Below are positions 1 through 8,580 of a stretch of DNA of 64,000 nt, piece after piece (within the stretch, counting starts at the first letter, position 1; every line of letters starts with the position of its first letter). The translations under genes and the position numbers were made by a program. Location of the stretch: the NCBI RefSeq assembly GCF_011045165.1, contig NZ_JAAKZI010000016.1, positions 25,938-89,937 on the forward strand, in the 5' to 3' direction. This stretch comes from Arthrobacter silviterrae (GTDB lineage: Bacteria > Actinomycetota > Actinomycetes > Actinomycetales > Micrococcaceae). The notes below the pieces were generated by a model that searched no databases, was not told the origin of the DNA, and was given only the letters and a program-made list of their open reading frames with translations.

Positions 1-447
1 GTACTTTTTACACAGCCACCTCATAAAAGGAGCAACGAAGGTACGCCATTTGATGTCGTCGTCCTTTTCGCGCGGGGCAAACTCGTGGAGATCTGCGTGG
101 ACGCCCAGCCTCGGTCGCAAGTCAAGAGCAAGCGGCAGTGCGTTGAGATCATTCGCCAGCACCATGTCAAAGCTGCCGATGGGAAGGACGGCGCGGGCCG
201 CCTGGACCGCGGTCAAGCCCTCATAAACTCTTTTGTACTGGCGGGTGGCCAAGCCAACACGATCGTTGGTCCAGCCCCTGGAATCCTCCGGCAGGGCAAA
301 GTGACCCGCAACGCCGTCGGGCGCTTCACCATAGGCGCAAGTAAACACGCGGTACTTGTCCTTGAACAACTCCACTTGTTTGAGAACTCTCGGATCTGAA
401 CGAATCGGCGAAAACGTGAGAATCAACAGGGAAAGTGGTTCAGTCAT
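1..447 (-). CDS. Glycosyltransferase family 4-like protein, N-terminal part (cut by window edge)
   Basis: The minus strand is open from an ATG at 447 to the window edge, giving 149 residues with no stop. The product starts MTEPLSLLILTFSPIRSDPR, which is typical of a GT4 acceptor-side Rossmann domain with the 'SDPRV' segment near residue 20. It continues with VLANDLNALPLAL and LHEFAPRE, the usual 'D-N-dat' and 'D-xHE' blocks of this family near residues 95-125. It probably adds a sugar to a lipid-linked surface glycan at the cytoplasmic membrane face. It lies 51 bp downstream of a GT2-DUF2304 pair on the same strand. The donor-binding C-terminal domain lies outside the window, so the sugar cannot be guessed. 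Confidence 0.8.
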   Translation of the reverse strand, partial: MTEPLSLLILTFSPIRSDPRVLKQVELFKDKYRVFTCAYGEAPDGVAGHFALPEDSRGWTNDRVGLATRQYKRVYEGLTAVQAARAVLPIGSFDMVLANDLNALPLALDLRPRLGVHADLHEFAPREKDDDIKWRTFVAPFMRWLCKKY

Positions 448-498
448 GGGTTCATTATTCCAGAAACAGCACGGGTGCATGACATTGCCAAGCGCTTG

Positions 499-912
499 CT
501 AGACCTCATGCTGCGTATTCTTGTCAGGGGACTCCTGCGCCATCTTCGCGCCCTCTACATCCGCATCAACCGCGGTAACGGGCAGAATGGCCTCATCCAG
601 CGCAATGCGCCGTGAGAGCCTGGTGATCGAAGCTTCCATATTGCGAAACCGCTGATATGTGGTTGCCATAAACACCAGAACTGTGACGATCAAGCCATAA
701 AGCACCAGGTCCGTACCACGGCCAATGCCGAGGAACCGCGCAACGTGGGTGAGAACCGTGGGGAAAAAAATCGAAAACGCGGCCACCAGGGCAAACAAAA
801 TGAGCATCAGTCTGCGAATCGCCAAGTGCTGGGCGTTGGAACCGCCGCGCATCAGAGCCAGCGACAGGACCACCACGGCCAGGACAAGAACAATTTGGAC
901 AACTATTTGCAC
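499..912 (-). CDS. DUF2304 family small membrane protein
   Basis: The 137-residue product has three hydrophobic segments (about residues 1-20, 31-55 and 65-85) followed by a short polar tail, the layout of DUF2304 proteins. The start is GTG at 912. The gene follows a GT2 gene whose stop is only 4 bp upstream. This pairing of a dolichol-phosphate-mannose-synthase-like GT2 with a DUF2304 protein is common in polysaccharide clusters. The membrane protein is thought to anchor or assist the GT2, but that role is inferred from context. No catalytic motif is visible. Confidence 0.8.
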   Translation of the reverse strand: MQIVVQIVLVLAVVVLSLALMRGGSNAQHLAIRRLMLILFALVAAFSIFFPTVLTHVARFLGIGRGTDLVLYGLIVTVLVFMATTYQRFRNMEASITRLSRRIALDEAILPVTAVDADVEGAKMAQESPDKNTQHEV

Positions 913-916
913 AATG

Positions 917-1582
917 TCACCTAAACAAGAGGTCCGCGAGGATATTTACCGAATTCAGCAGGGATTGTCCCTTGGACTTCGAATAGTCCGTATAAATGAT
1001 CTCGACTGGTTGTTCCACCCACCGAGGTTTCATTTCGGCAATCTGGTGCACCAGTTCGGAGGCGTGCGCCATCCGGTTCTGGCGAAGGTCGATTCTTCGG
1101 GCCACCGAGGGGCCGATGGCACGCAAGCCATTGTGGGCATCCGTTAGGTTCATTCCAGTCGCCAGTCGTGATTGCACCGCCGCCGTGCGCAGGACAACCC
1201 GCTTTGCAAACGACAGTTTTGTGCGCTTGTCCAAGAATCGTGATCCCAAGACTATTTCTGCCTCGCCGGAGAGTATTCTGCCTTCCATTGCCTTCGCATC
1301 CATCACCCTGTGCTGGCCGTCGGCGTCAAAAGTAATGACGCATCCCAGTTCTGGATCCTGAAGGGCATAGGAAATACCGGTCTGCAGTGCCGCGCCCTGG
1401 CCGAGGTTCATGGGATGTTGAACCACGACGGCACCCGCCTCGCGGGCCACTGCCTGCGAACCATCTGTACTACCGTCATCAACACAAACAACATGGCGAA
1501 ACTCGTTCCGGAGTCCCGAGATAACAGTGCCGACAACAGACGCTTCGTTATACATGGGGATAACTATCCAAGTTCGACTCAC
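917..1582 (-). CDS. Glycosyltransferase family 2, DPM1/polyprenyl-phosphate type
   Basis: The 221-residue GT-A enzyme begins MSRTWIVIPMYNEASVVGTV, a standard GT2 opening. VCVDDGSTDGS near residues 33-43 and the metal-binding TFDADGQH near 84-91 follow. There are no trans-membrane helices, so it resembles soluble DPM1-like enzymes that load a sugar from a nucleotide donor onto polyprenyl phosphate. The start is GTG at 1582. It is coupled to the DUF2304 gene, which probably supplies membrane association. Lipid-carrier glycosylation is a family-level inference, and the donor sugar is unknown. Confidence 0.85.
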   Translation of the reverse strand: MSRTWIVIPMYNEASVVGTVISGLRNEFRHVVCVDDGSTDGSQAVAREAGAVVVQHPMNLGQGAALQTGISYALQDPELGCVITFDADGQHRVMDAKAMEGRILSGEAEIVLGSRFLDKRTKLSFAKRVVLRTAAVQSRLATGMNLTDAHNGLRAIGPSVARRIDLRQNRMAHASELVHQIAEMKPRWVEQPVEIIYTDYSKSKGQSLLNSVNILADLLFR

Positions 1583-1667
1583 CGTCCGAGTATCCCATAA
1601 TCGATGACAACCGAGTGAATCCAGGCTGCCGACATGCCTGCAAGTTGGCGGATATCCTGTCCTTGCT

Positions 1668-2666
1668 TCAAAGGCCTGCCACGCGGCGGTAAAGTGCAGC
1701 TAGCTTTGGTACATATGCGTCGGCTGCATACCTAGGCCGAGCCCAGGCCGCGCCGTTCAGCCTCAAGGACGCGGCTTGCGGGTCGGCAAGTGCGTCCAAC
1801 ACCTGGGCGACGACGTCGTCAAGGCCGCCTTCCATGACCGGTGGAACACTTCCATCATCGGGGCGGGCCAGTCGGGTGCCGAGCGCTGCTACGGGCAATC
1901 CCATGCACAGGGCTTCGAACTCGCTGGTTGAAAAATAGTTCGAGGCCTGGCCGATGCCTACTGAGGCGTGGGCCAGTTGCGAGTGGTACGCCTGCTGCGG
2001 CATTCGATCCAGCATCCGGACGCCGTGCCGACGGGCCTGCGCCGCTCCCGGGCCCCAATCAAGTCCAACCAGGTCAGCTTTGCCGTGCAGCACCTCGCTG
2101 AGCTTCGCCGCAAGATTCAGCTGCCTGTCGACACCCTTGTCCTCATCCCATCGGGAAATGAAAAGGACGGTTGGCTTCTCCGACGGATTCCAGGACGGCA
2201 GCCCGGGTACGTCGACCAATGACGGCAGGAATTCCGCGTCAGGCCGTGCGGCCATGGCATCTTCACAATTGTCCGTATTCGCATAGAAGACATGTGCGGC
2301 ATCGTCAATGGCCCGCTGGATTTCGTCGTGAAAGGTCGGCTCCTTCCATTGCCGGCGTATGTCAGTGCCATGCAAGGTCAAAACATAGGGCCGCTTGGGC
2401 ATGCCGCCCTGTCTGATTAGCCGGACGCTGGTGCCATAGTGGACATGGACGGCGTCCGCAGAACGGAGTCTCAACGCCCGGCGGACGGCAAATGGAACCA
2501 TCCGGAATCTTGCCAGCGTGGCATTTGAAGGTGCAGCAGTCAGGGGGCGAACCTGTTCCGGGGGCATGTAATCCCACTTCAAGCCTGTGCGGGCAGCCGC
2601 CCGCACCGTAGCCCGTGCAACGAACGCACAGTCATTAAATTGCAGAACTCTTGGCTGGGGTTCCAC
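1668..2666 (-). CDS. Glycosyltransferase family 4
   Basis: This is a 332-residue GT-B protein. The N-terminal half contains VHVHYGTSVRLIR and YVLTLHGTDIRRQW (about residues 72-110), the acceptor-domain 'LHG-D' motif. The C-terminal half carries VLFISRWDEDKGVD (about 168-181) and the donor-binding block SNYFSTSEFEALCMGLPVAA (about 242-261), with the E-x7-E-like signature of GT4. The start is GTG at 2666, preceded by AGGAGA at good spacing. It is probably a cytosolic glycosyltransferase extending a lipid-linked glycan. Linkage and sugar are not predictable. Confidence 0.87.
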   Translation of the reverse strand: MEPQPRVLQFNDCAFVARATVRAAARTGLKWDYMPPEQVRPLTAAPSNATLARFRMVPFAVRRALRLRSADAVHVHYGTSVRLIRQGGMPKRPYVLTLHGTDIRRQWKEPTFHDEIQRAIDDAAHVFYANTDNCEDAMAARPDAEFLPSLVDVPGLPSWNPSEKPTVLFISRWDEDKGVDRQLNLAAKLSEVLHGKADLVGLDWGPGAAQARRHGVRMLDRMPQQAYHSQLAHASVGIGQASNYFSTSEFEALCMGLPVAALGTRLARPDDGSVPPVMEGGLDDVVAQVLDALADPQAASLRLNGAAWARPRYAADAYVPKLAALYRRVAGL

Positions 2667-2704
2667 GACTCTCCTAACAAGTCAAAGCAAAAATCAGTCT
2701 TGAA

Positions 2705-3814
2705 CTATCGCACCAGTGCGGACGCAACCATGAAGCGCATTGGCGCCTCCGGGTGAAATACCGCCGCAATCTCCAGAGGAAACCATGTTGCGGGGCTCGA
2801 AAAGTTTCTGCGGGACGAGGAGAGCCGGTCCATTAGGCCACAATCCCCTTCATGTCGCACCAATGCATCTACGAGGGCACGATCGGCCCTGGACAGCGGG
2901 CGCAGCGCGTTTGGGGCCGAGACCAGCATCACTTCCAGGACTTCTGCCAAGGCTGCGGAATCATCGGCGCTCCAGGAACCTGCTGCAGATCGAAGCGCGA
3001 CCTGCCCAAAAACGTGGACACGCACCAGCTTGGTGACAATCGACTCCCTGGCCTTCGCAGTCAGTCCGGAAAACCAGTCGGTGGCTACCAGCCCCGTGGC
3101 AAACGCCATGTCGTCCGCAATGGGCCTCCCGGTCAAGCTCACCCTCGCCACGGCATCATCGTGCACCAGGTACCGAGGCAGCCCGCGACCATAAGTGATG
3201 CGCGCACCGGAAAACCACAATTTGGCGGAAAAGAGCTGGTCTTCACCGCTCGCATAGCTGGTCAGGAACGCCAGACCTAAGTCACGAATCAGGGACCGCT
3301 TCATCAGGCCCAGCGGTGCGCTGCGATACGCCAGTCTGTCCGAAATTGGATCAAGTCCCACCCGGCGGGTTCGGCGGACCACTGGTGTTCGGATACTGCC
3401 GCCACCTGCATGGGCCATGGGCGCCACCAAAACGTCTGCACCGTCGGCCGAAGCGGCACCTGCCCAGGCCGCCACGGCCCCGATTTCGAGCGAGTCATCG
3501 GAGCCCATGATGCCCACCCAGTTGCCTGTAGCCTCCGAAAGCCCGTAATTGAACGGGCCGGCCGGGCTCTGGATGCCATCCACATAATGAAGGAAACGAA
3601 TCAGCCCCCGGTGTTCCGGGGCCACGCGATCCCTGATGGGAGCGACGTCGGTGTTGTGGCAAACCACGCTAATCCGCAGGCGTCCGGAAATTCCCGGTTC
3701 CGTGGGCAGGCCGCCTGCGATGAGTGAAGCGACTGCGCGCTCGATGGGCCGGTCCGGTGAATGCACGGCGATGACCATGTCGACCAGGATCGAATCCTGT
3801 GAGTTGGAGTCCAT
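2705..3814 (-). CDS. Glycosyltransferase family 2 (surface glycan)
   Basis: The 369-residue product has a GT-A start (VDMVIAVHSPDRPIERAVAS, from about residue 11) and an acidic GSDDSLE motif near residues 103-109 in the position of the nucleotide/metal-binding DXD. The C-terminal 150 residues are helical and divergent. The start is ATG at 3814 with no strong ribosome site, and the gene diverges from the epimerase gene at 3941. It probably belongs to the same glycan assembly set as the GT4 and GT2 genes downstream. The specific transfer is unknown. Confidence 0.8.
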   Translation of the reverse strand: MDSNSQDSILVDMVIAVHSPDRPIERAVASLIAGGLPTEPGISGRLRISVVCHNTDVAPIRDRVAPEHRGLIRFLHYVDGIQSPAGPFNYGLSEATGNWVGIMGSDDSLEIGAVAAWAGAASADGADVLVAPMAHAGGGSIRTPVVRRTRRVGLDPISDRLAYRSAPLGLMKRSLIRDLGLAFLTSYASGEDQLFSAKLWFSGARITYGRGLPRYLVHDDAVARVSLTGRPIADDMAFATGLVATDWFSGLTAKARESIVTKLVRVHVFGQVALRSAAGSWSADDSAALAEVLEVMLVSAPNALRPLSRADRALVDALVRHEGDCGLMDRLSSSRRNFSSPATWFPLEIAAVFHPEAPMRFMVASALVR

Positions 3815-3940
3815 CCAGCTAGGTTATCGCGGAAGTGGGCAATTCTCGCGGGCTACCCGTGGCCACGGTGAGCACCTGGTCCCAGGCAAGCCGCACGGCG
3901 AGTTGCCTAACACCGCATGAATCCCGGTTAACATGGAATC

Positions 3941-5005
3941 ATGCGAATATTGAGCGTCGTGGGCGCACGCCCCCAGTTTGTCAAGCTTGCTCCCATCGCC
4001 CGGGCCATGAAGGGGCGGGCCGAACATATCATTGTTCACACAGGCCAGCATTACGACGAACTCATGTCCGACGTCTTCTTTCAGGACCTGGGCATCCCCG
4101 CGCCCGACTACAACTTGGGTGTTGGTTCCGGCAAGCATGGCGAGCAAACTGGTGCCATGCTGGCTGGACTTGAAAAGGTGTTTGAGGAAGCACAGCCGGA
4201 TGTCGTGCTGGTTTATGGCGATACCAACTCCACCTTGGCGGCAGCACTGGCCGCCGTCAAGATTCACATTCCCGTGGCACACCTCGAGGCCGGACTTCGC
4301 TCGTTCAACCGGCGCATGCCTGAGGAACACAACCGGGTGCTTACCGACCACGCATCGGATCTGCTGCTCTCGCCCACAGAGGTGGGCATGAAGCACCTGG
4401 CCGGTGAGGGATTGGCAGGGCGTTCAGTCATGGTGGGCGACGTCATGACGGACGTGCTGTTCCGTGTCCGCGAGCACCTGGCCGAAGAGCGCCAGCCCCT
4501 GCCTGACGGCGTTTCTGCGGGCAAGTATTTCGTGTGCACCATCCACCGTCCTGACAATACTGACGACCCCACGCGGCTGAAGGGCATAGTGGAATCGCTG
4601 GCGGCCCTGGGCATGCCGGTGCTACTTCTGGCCCACCCCCGGCTAAAGGCCCTCGCCGAGGCGCACGGAATCAGCCTGGCTGCCGGATCCATCGTGCTCC
4701 ACGAACCTCTGGCATACCCTCAGCTGGTAAATGCCGTCGCGAACAGCGCCGGGGTGGTGACAGATTCTGGCGGGCTCCAGAAGGAAGCCTTCTTGCTCCG
4801 AATTCCCTGCACCACCATCCGTCCGGAAACCGAATGGGTGGAGACTGTCGAGCTGGGGTGGAATATGTTGGTCAATGACGACCTCAGCAAGCTTGCACCG
4901 GCGGTACAGCGGCCGGCTCCCGACCCGACAGATGCCACGCCATATGGTGACGGGAATGCGGCACAACGAACCGTTGACGCTCTACTGGAGAAATTTGCCA
5001 AATAG
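3941..5005 (+). CDS. wecB: Non-hydrolysing UDP-N-acetylglucosamine 2-epimerase (WecB/WbpI family)
   Basis: The 354-residue length is normal for the family. Family motifs are present in order: VVGARPQFVKLAPI at residues 6-19, HTGQHYD near 34, HLEAGLRS near 114, EEHNR near 127 and DSGGLQKEA near 275. The enzyme interconverts C2 epimers of UDP-GlcNAc, or of a 2,3-diacetamido uronic acid in WbpI members. It is the only plus-strand gene in the 20-kb polysaccharide region. It converges on the flippase gene and diverges from a GT2 gene, so it has its own promoter. The neighbouring dehydrogenase, aminotransferase and acetyltransferase genes make a WbpI role plausible. Motifs alone do not separate WecB from WbpI. 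Confidence 0.9.
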   Translation: MRILSVVGARPQFVKLAPIARAMKGRAEHIIVHTGQHYDELMSDVFFQDLGIPAPDYNLGVGSGKHGEQTGAMLAGLEKVFEEAQPDVVLVYGDTNSTLAAALAAVKIHIPVAHLEAGLRSFNRRMPEEHNRVLTDHASDLLLSPTEVGMKHLAGEGLAGRSVMVGDVMTDVLFRVREHLAEERQPLPDGVSAGKYFVCTIHRPDNTDDPTRLKGIVESLAALGMPVLLLAHPRLKALAEAHGISLAAGSIVLHEPLAYPQLVNAVANSAGVVTDSGGLQKEAFLLRIPCTTIRPETEWVETVELGWNMLVNDDLSKLAPAVQRPAPDPTDATPYGDGNAAQRTVDALLEKFAK

Positions 5006-5093
5006 AAACCGGACGGCGCGCTCGGAGCCACCGCACTATGAGCTAAGGCCGGAAAATTCTAATGCACGGTTTGCCAAAGTTGCCGGGGCAGGT

Positions 5094-6404
5094 TCAGTAT
5101 CCGTGCTGCTTGGCGGCCTTGTCGTACCGGCGGCTGACCCACAATGCCATGCCTACGAAGACCACCAGCCAGACGGCCATCGCCCATGACATGATCGATA
5201 GTGTCACGACAATGTCCCCGTGAAGCCACGGGATGAGCGTTAGGGGAATAGCCGCATATACAACGGCATGTGCCAGCATCCAGTCCTGATTGTCGGTCAC
5301 GACAAAAATCGTCGAAATGGGCGACGTGATCAGGTTCATGAACAGCCACGGAACAAGTGCCTGCGAGATGTAACTGGCCTGCACCCATTGGCCACCCAAC
5401 ACGAGTGGAAAGATCCACGGCGACAATACGTAGATCAGGACAAACGGAATAATTCCCAAAAGGGCCGACCTGACAATCGCCGTCCTGATGAAGGGGAACA
5501 TCCGCCCCCGCTCAATGGTGGCCAGCTTTTGAAAGAACACTTGTGAAATGGCGCCATTAATCAGCGCAATGGGAATCTGGAGAATTCGCCATGCCATGTA
5601 GAACTGGCCCAGGACAGCGCCTGAATAGAGTGCGGCGATCAGCAACGACATGCCCGTTGACCGGGCACTGTCCACCAAGGCGTTGGGTCCGTTGAGCAGC
5701 GGCATGCGCCGATACCGATGAAGCAGTTCCTTTAGTGAGGAATCAGCTTCTTCAAGTCCCGAGCGGGAGTCTTTGCTCTTTTGGCGCAGACGGACGAGGG
5801 CCAGGAATTGGCCTAGCAGCGAACCTATGATCAGTCCGCCCACTCCCCCAATTTTGACCAGGGCCAGGCCCAGTTGGGCCAGGCCGGTCCCGGAACTCAT
5901 CAGGACCTTGTTGACGCCAATGGTCTTGTAGTCCTTGGTCCGGTTGAACCAGTAGGTCAAGGCGGTGATTTCGGACAGGCTGAATACGCTCAAGCCCATC
6001 AGTCCCAGCCATGGCGCCAGGGAAGGGGCATTAAAGGCATCGGCTATCACCCCGCCCAAAATGAGACAGACAACTGTTGATACGACGCTGGCCGCAACGA
6101 TGAGGATCGTGACGCCGCGCTTGAGGACTTTTGCGTTGGCTTCAGAGCGCGGCAGCATAATGGCCATGTCATAACGCAGGGCGGCAATGACTGTCAGCGT
6201 TGAAAGAATTGATGCATAGACGGAGAACAGGCCGTAATCTTCAGGCGTGTAAAGCCTGGAAAGGACCGGGGTCAGCAACAGCATCAAAGCCTGTGATGCA
6301 ACCGTTCCTGTCAACAATGTGGCTACGTGCCGGATGAATTCGTTGGCAAAGAGGGACTTGGCCCTGTTGGCCACCGAAGGTTTGGCCTTGGGCGTTAGCG
6401 ACAT
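5094..6404 (-). CDS. Wzx-type polysaccharide flippase (MATE/MVF-like)
   Basis: The 436-residue integral membrane protein has about 12 hydrophobic helices starting near residue 25. The opening helix TGTVASQALMLLLTPVLSRL and the following YTPEDYGLFS are typical of polysaccharide-synthesis flippases (RfbX/Wzx). It is predicted to move undecaprenyl-linked repeat units across the membrane. It is the last gene of the operon running from 13960, with its ATG 2 bp past the stop of the GT4 gene. It implies Wzx-dependent export for the uronic-acid glycan, separate from the ABC exporter at 15.4-17.1 kb. No obvious Wzy polymerase is seen, unless the multi-pass protein at 10315-11739 fills that role. Confidence 0.87.
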   Translation of the reverse strand: MSLTPKAKPSVANRAKSLFANEFIRHVATLLTGTVASQALMLLLTPVLSRLYTPEDYGLFSVYASILSTLTVIAALRYDMAIMLPRSEANAKVLKRGVTILIVAASVVSTVVCLILGGVIADAFNAPSLAPWLGLMGLSVFSLSEITALTYWFNRTKDYKTIGVNKVLMSSGTGLAQLGLALVKIGGVGGLIIGSLLGQFLALVRLRQKSKDSRSGLEEADSSLKELLHRYRRMPLLNGPNALVDSARSTGMSLLIAALYSGAVLGQFYMAWRILQIPIALINGAISQVFFQKLATIERGRMFPFIRTAIVRSALLGIIPFVLIYVLSPWIFPLVLGGQWVQASYISQALVPWLFMNLITSPISTIFVVTDNQDWMLAHAVVYAAIPLTLIPWLHGDIVVTLSIMSWAMAVWLVVFVGMALWVSRRYDKAAKQHGY

Positions 6405-6406
6405 TT

Positions 6407-7579
6407 TTATGCCTGCCCAACTTCACGGAAGGCTGCGCCCAGGACAGCTTTGGCGGCCGACTCTCCCACCGACACCAAGGAACAGTTGGCCACTACCCAC
6501 GCCGACAACTGTTCCCGCTTGGCCGGCGAAGCCGGATTCCCGAGCAAGCGGATCATCGCATCGGCCACTTCTGCAGGATTCCACGCGCAGGTGTCACCGA
6601 GCTCGTTGTCCTCAACAATGTCGGCACCGTCGCCCTGGCCGGCGAAAATCACCGGAGTACCGCAGCCAGCCGCTGCATAGATCTTTGTTGGCTTGGCGAA
6701 GTCGTACCCTTGGCCAGGTTTGATGCTGACCAAGGCCCCTGCGGCCCCACGAATCCAGCTCGCAGCCTCATGAGGTGCCACGACTCCACCGAAATGGACA
6801 CTTTCCGGGGCGATGCGCTCAGCCATCTCCTTCAGGTGGGGCTCATCGGTGCCCTGGCCAAAGAATCGCAGCTGAATGCCAGGTGCTTTGGCCAGGACCA
6901 GGGGCAGTGCCTCGATGAACACGCCGGCGCCCTGCCATTCGCTCATTGTTCCGGTGTACACAAAATAAGGAACATCCACGGACGTTGTCGGCCCCGTCAA
7001 CCCAAACGTGGCCGTGTCAACCCCGTTGCCCGTTACGAGGACACGATCATGTGGGACATTGAATTTGGCCACCTGCTCGGCAACCGGCTCGGAAACGGCG
7101 ACCACCGCGGCCGCATGCCGAAGGACAAAGCCTTCCAAGGCCCCCATTACCTTCTTCACGATGCCGGGCACCTCCATTGCGGAGAGCGCCTCCGTCCACA
7201 CGTCAGCCGCATAATAGACGAATGGGCGCCGGAGCAGCAGCGAAGAAAGGGCAACCACCAAACCAGTGGTGGGCGGCGGTTCAGAGACCACCACGTCTGC
7301 CTTTACGGCGAGCAGCCTAAAGAACGCAGGGATGTCGAAGCTGAGGTACTGCACGTATCCGCGCACGTTTCCCCCCTTGTCACGCAAGACAGGCCAGCGC
7401 CTGAGCTTGTACGCCGGCTTGAACACGCCGGAGCCCTTGGGAGGCTTTGTGGTGATGACCTCCACCACTGCCCCCTGTTCCACGAGCCCGTCCACCAAGG
7501 CCTTCAAGCGGAAGGCCGCCGCCCCCACTTCCGGCGCAAACAGCCGGGTGGCAACGACGACCTTCAACGGTTTTTGCAT
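6407..7579 (-). CDS. Glycosyltransferase family 4 (WbuB-like)
   Basis: The 390-residue product starts at the ATG at 7579 (MQKPLKVVVATRLFAPEVGA). A longer reading frame exists upstream but runs antisense-like through the preceding oxidoreductase gene, so it was not used. Domain 1 contains ARLFAPE-type 'F-PE-GA' and VVSEPPPTTGLV. Domain 2 contains YFVYTGTMSEWQGA and the donor site KPTKIYAAAGCGTPVIFAG near residues 310-328. The arrangement resembles WbuB/WcaI-like amino-sugar glycosyltransferases. It sits 5 bp from the stop of the Gfo/Idh/MocA gene and 2 bp before the flippase. It probably transfers one of the amino sugars made by this operon, which is an inference from position. Confidence 0.87.
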   Translation of the reverse strand: MQKPLKVVVATRLFAPEVGAAAFRLKALVDGLVEQGAVVEVITTKPPKGSGVFKPAYKLRRWPVLRDKGGNVRGYVQYLSFDIPAFFRLLAVKADVVVSEPPPTTGLVVALSSLLLRRPFVYYAADVWTEALSAMEVPGIVKKVMGALEGFVLRHAAAVVAVSEPVAEQVAKFNVPHDRVLVTGNGVDTATFGLTGPTTSVDVPYFVYTGTMSEWQGAGVFIEALPLVLAKAPGIQLRFFGQGTDEPHLKEMAERIAPESVHFGGVVAPHEAASWIRGAAGALVSIKPGQGYDFAKPTKIYAAAGCGTPVIFAGQGDGADIVEDNELGDTCAWNPAEVADAMIRLLGNPASPAKREQLSAWVVANCSLVSVGESAAKAVLGAAFREVGQA

Positions 7580-7584
7580 CGACA

Positions 7585-8577
7585 CTAAGACGGGATCCTT
7601 ACGGTGGCGCCTGTGCGGGATGATTCCAACACTGCTTCTGCCACCACAAGGGTGTCCTGGCCCTCGGCCATGGTCACGACGTCGTTGCGCAGCCCCAGGA
7701 CGGCGTCCCGGAACGCTTCGTGTTCGGTGCGCAGCGGCTCCGGCTTGGCAATGGCCAGGCGGGTCACGTTGCCCTCGGACACTCCGCGGAAGGCGGCCAT
7801 GGAGTCCCATTCGGTGGCCACCGTGCCATTTTCATAAAACGTCAGGTCCGCCGTGACAGTGTCCGCAACAAAAGCGCCCTTTTCGCCGGTGACGATGGTG
7901 AGGCGTTCCTTCATAGGGGACAGCCAGTTCACCAGGTGGTTGGTTATGATGCCATTCTCCAACTTGCCTGTGGCGGCAACCATGTCCTCATGGGGACGCC
8001 CGCTGCGTGTGGTGGTCTGGGCAAAGATTGACTCAAAGCGGCTCTGGGCCAGCCAGGCAGTCAGGTCGATGTCATGCGTGCCCAGGTCCTTCACGACGCC
8101 GACGTCGGCAATTCGGGACGGGAACGGCCCCTGCCGGCGGGTCGCGATCTGGTAGACCTCGCCCAACTCGCCGTCAGCAATGCGCTTGCGCAGGGACTGG
8201 AGCGCAGGGTTGAAGCGCTCAATATGTCCAACGGCACCGATCAGGCCCTTGGCGGCGAAGGCATCCACCAGCCGCTGCCCGGCGGGGACGCTGGCTGCGA
8301 TTGGCTTTTCCACCAGCGTGTGAATGCCGGCTTCTGCCAAGGCCAGTCCGACCTCCTCATGCATGCCCGTGGGGACCGCAGCAACGGCCATGTCGATACC
8401 GGCTGCGATGAGTTCCTGGACACTGTGGAGGACCGGCAGATCCTTGGCCACACCGTGGGGGTCGCCAAATGCGTCAGCTACAGCCACCAGGTCCACGCCT
8501 TCCACTTCACGGATGACCCGTGCGTGGTGGCGGCCCATCATGCCGAGTCCGATGAGTCCTACGCGCAAGTTGGCCAT
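7585..8577 (-). CDS. Gfo/Idh/MocA NAD-dependent sugar dehydrogenase (WlbA/WbpB-like)
   Basis: The 330-residue protein has a Rossmann start VGLIGLGMMGRHHARVI (about residues 6-22) and the family catalytic lysine motif VEKPIA near residue 95. DLGTHDIDL near 170 matches the His/Asp region of the active site. In WlbA/WbpB the enzyme oxidises C3 of UDP-GlcNAcA to a 3-keto sugar, the step before transamination. It lies 3 bp from the aminotransferase gene and is followed by a GT4. The presence of a UDP-HexNAc 6-dehydrogenase in the same operon favours the WlbA role over inositol or glucose-fructose oxidoreductase roles. Substrate assignment is an inference. Confidence 0.85.
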   Translation of the reverse strand: MANLRVGLIGLGMMGRHHARVIREVEGVDLVAVADAFGDPHGVAKDLPVLHSVQELIAAGIDMAVAAVPTGMHEEVGLALAEAGIHTLVEKPIAASVPAGQRLVDAFAAKGLIGAVGHIERFNPALQSLRKRIADGELGEVYQIATRRQGPFPSRIADVGVVKDLGTHDIDLTAWLAQSRFESIFAQTTTRSGRPHEDMVAATGKLENGIITNHLVNWLSPMKERLTIVTGEKGAFVADTVTADLTFYENGTVATEWDSMAAFRGVSEGNVTRLAIAKPEPLRTEHEAFRDAVLGLRNDVVTMAEGQDTLVVAEAVLESSRTGATVRIPS

Positions 8578-8580
8578 GGC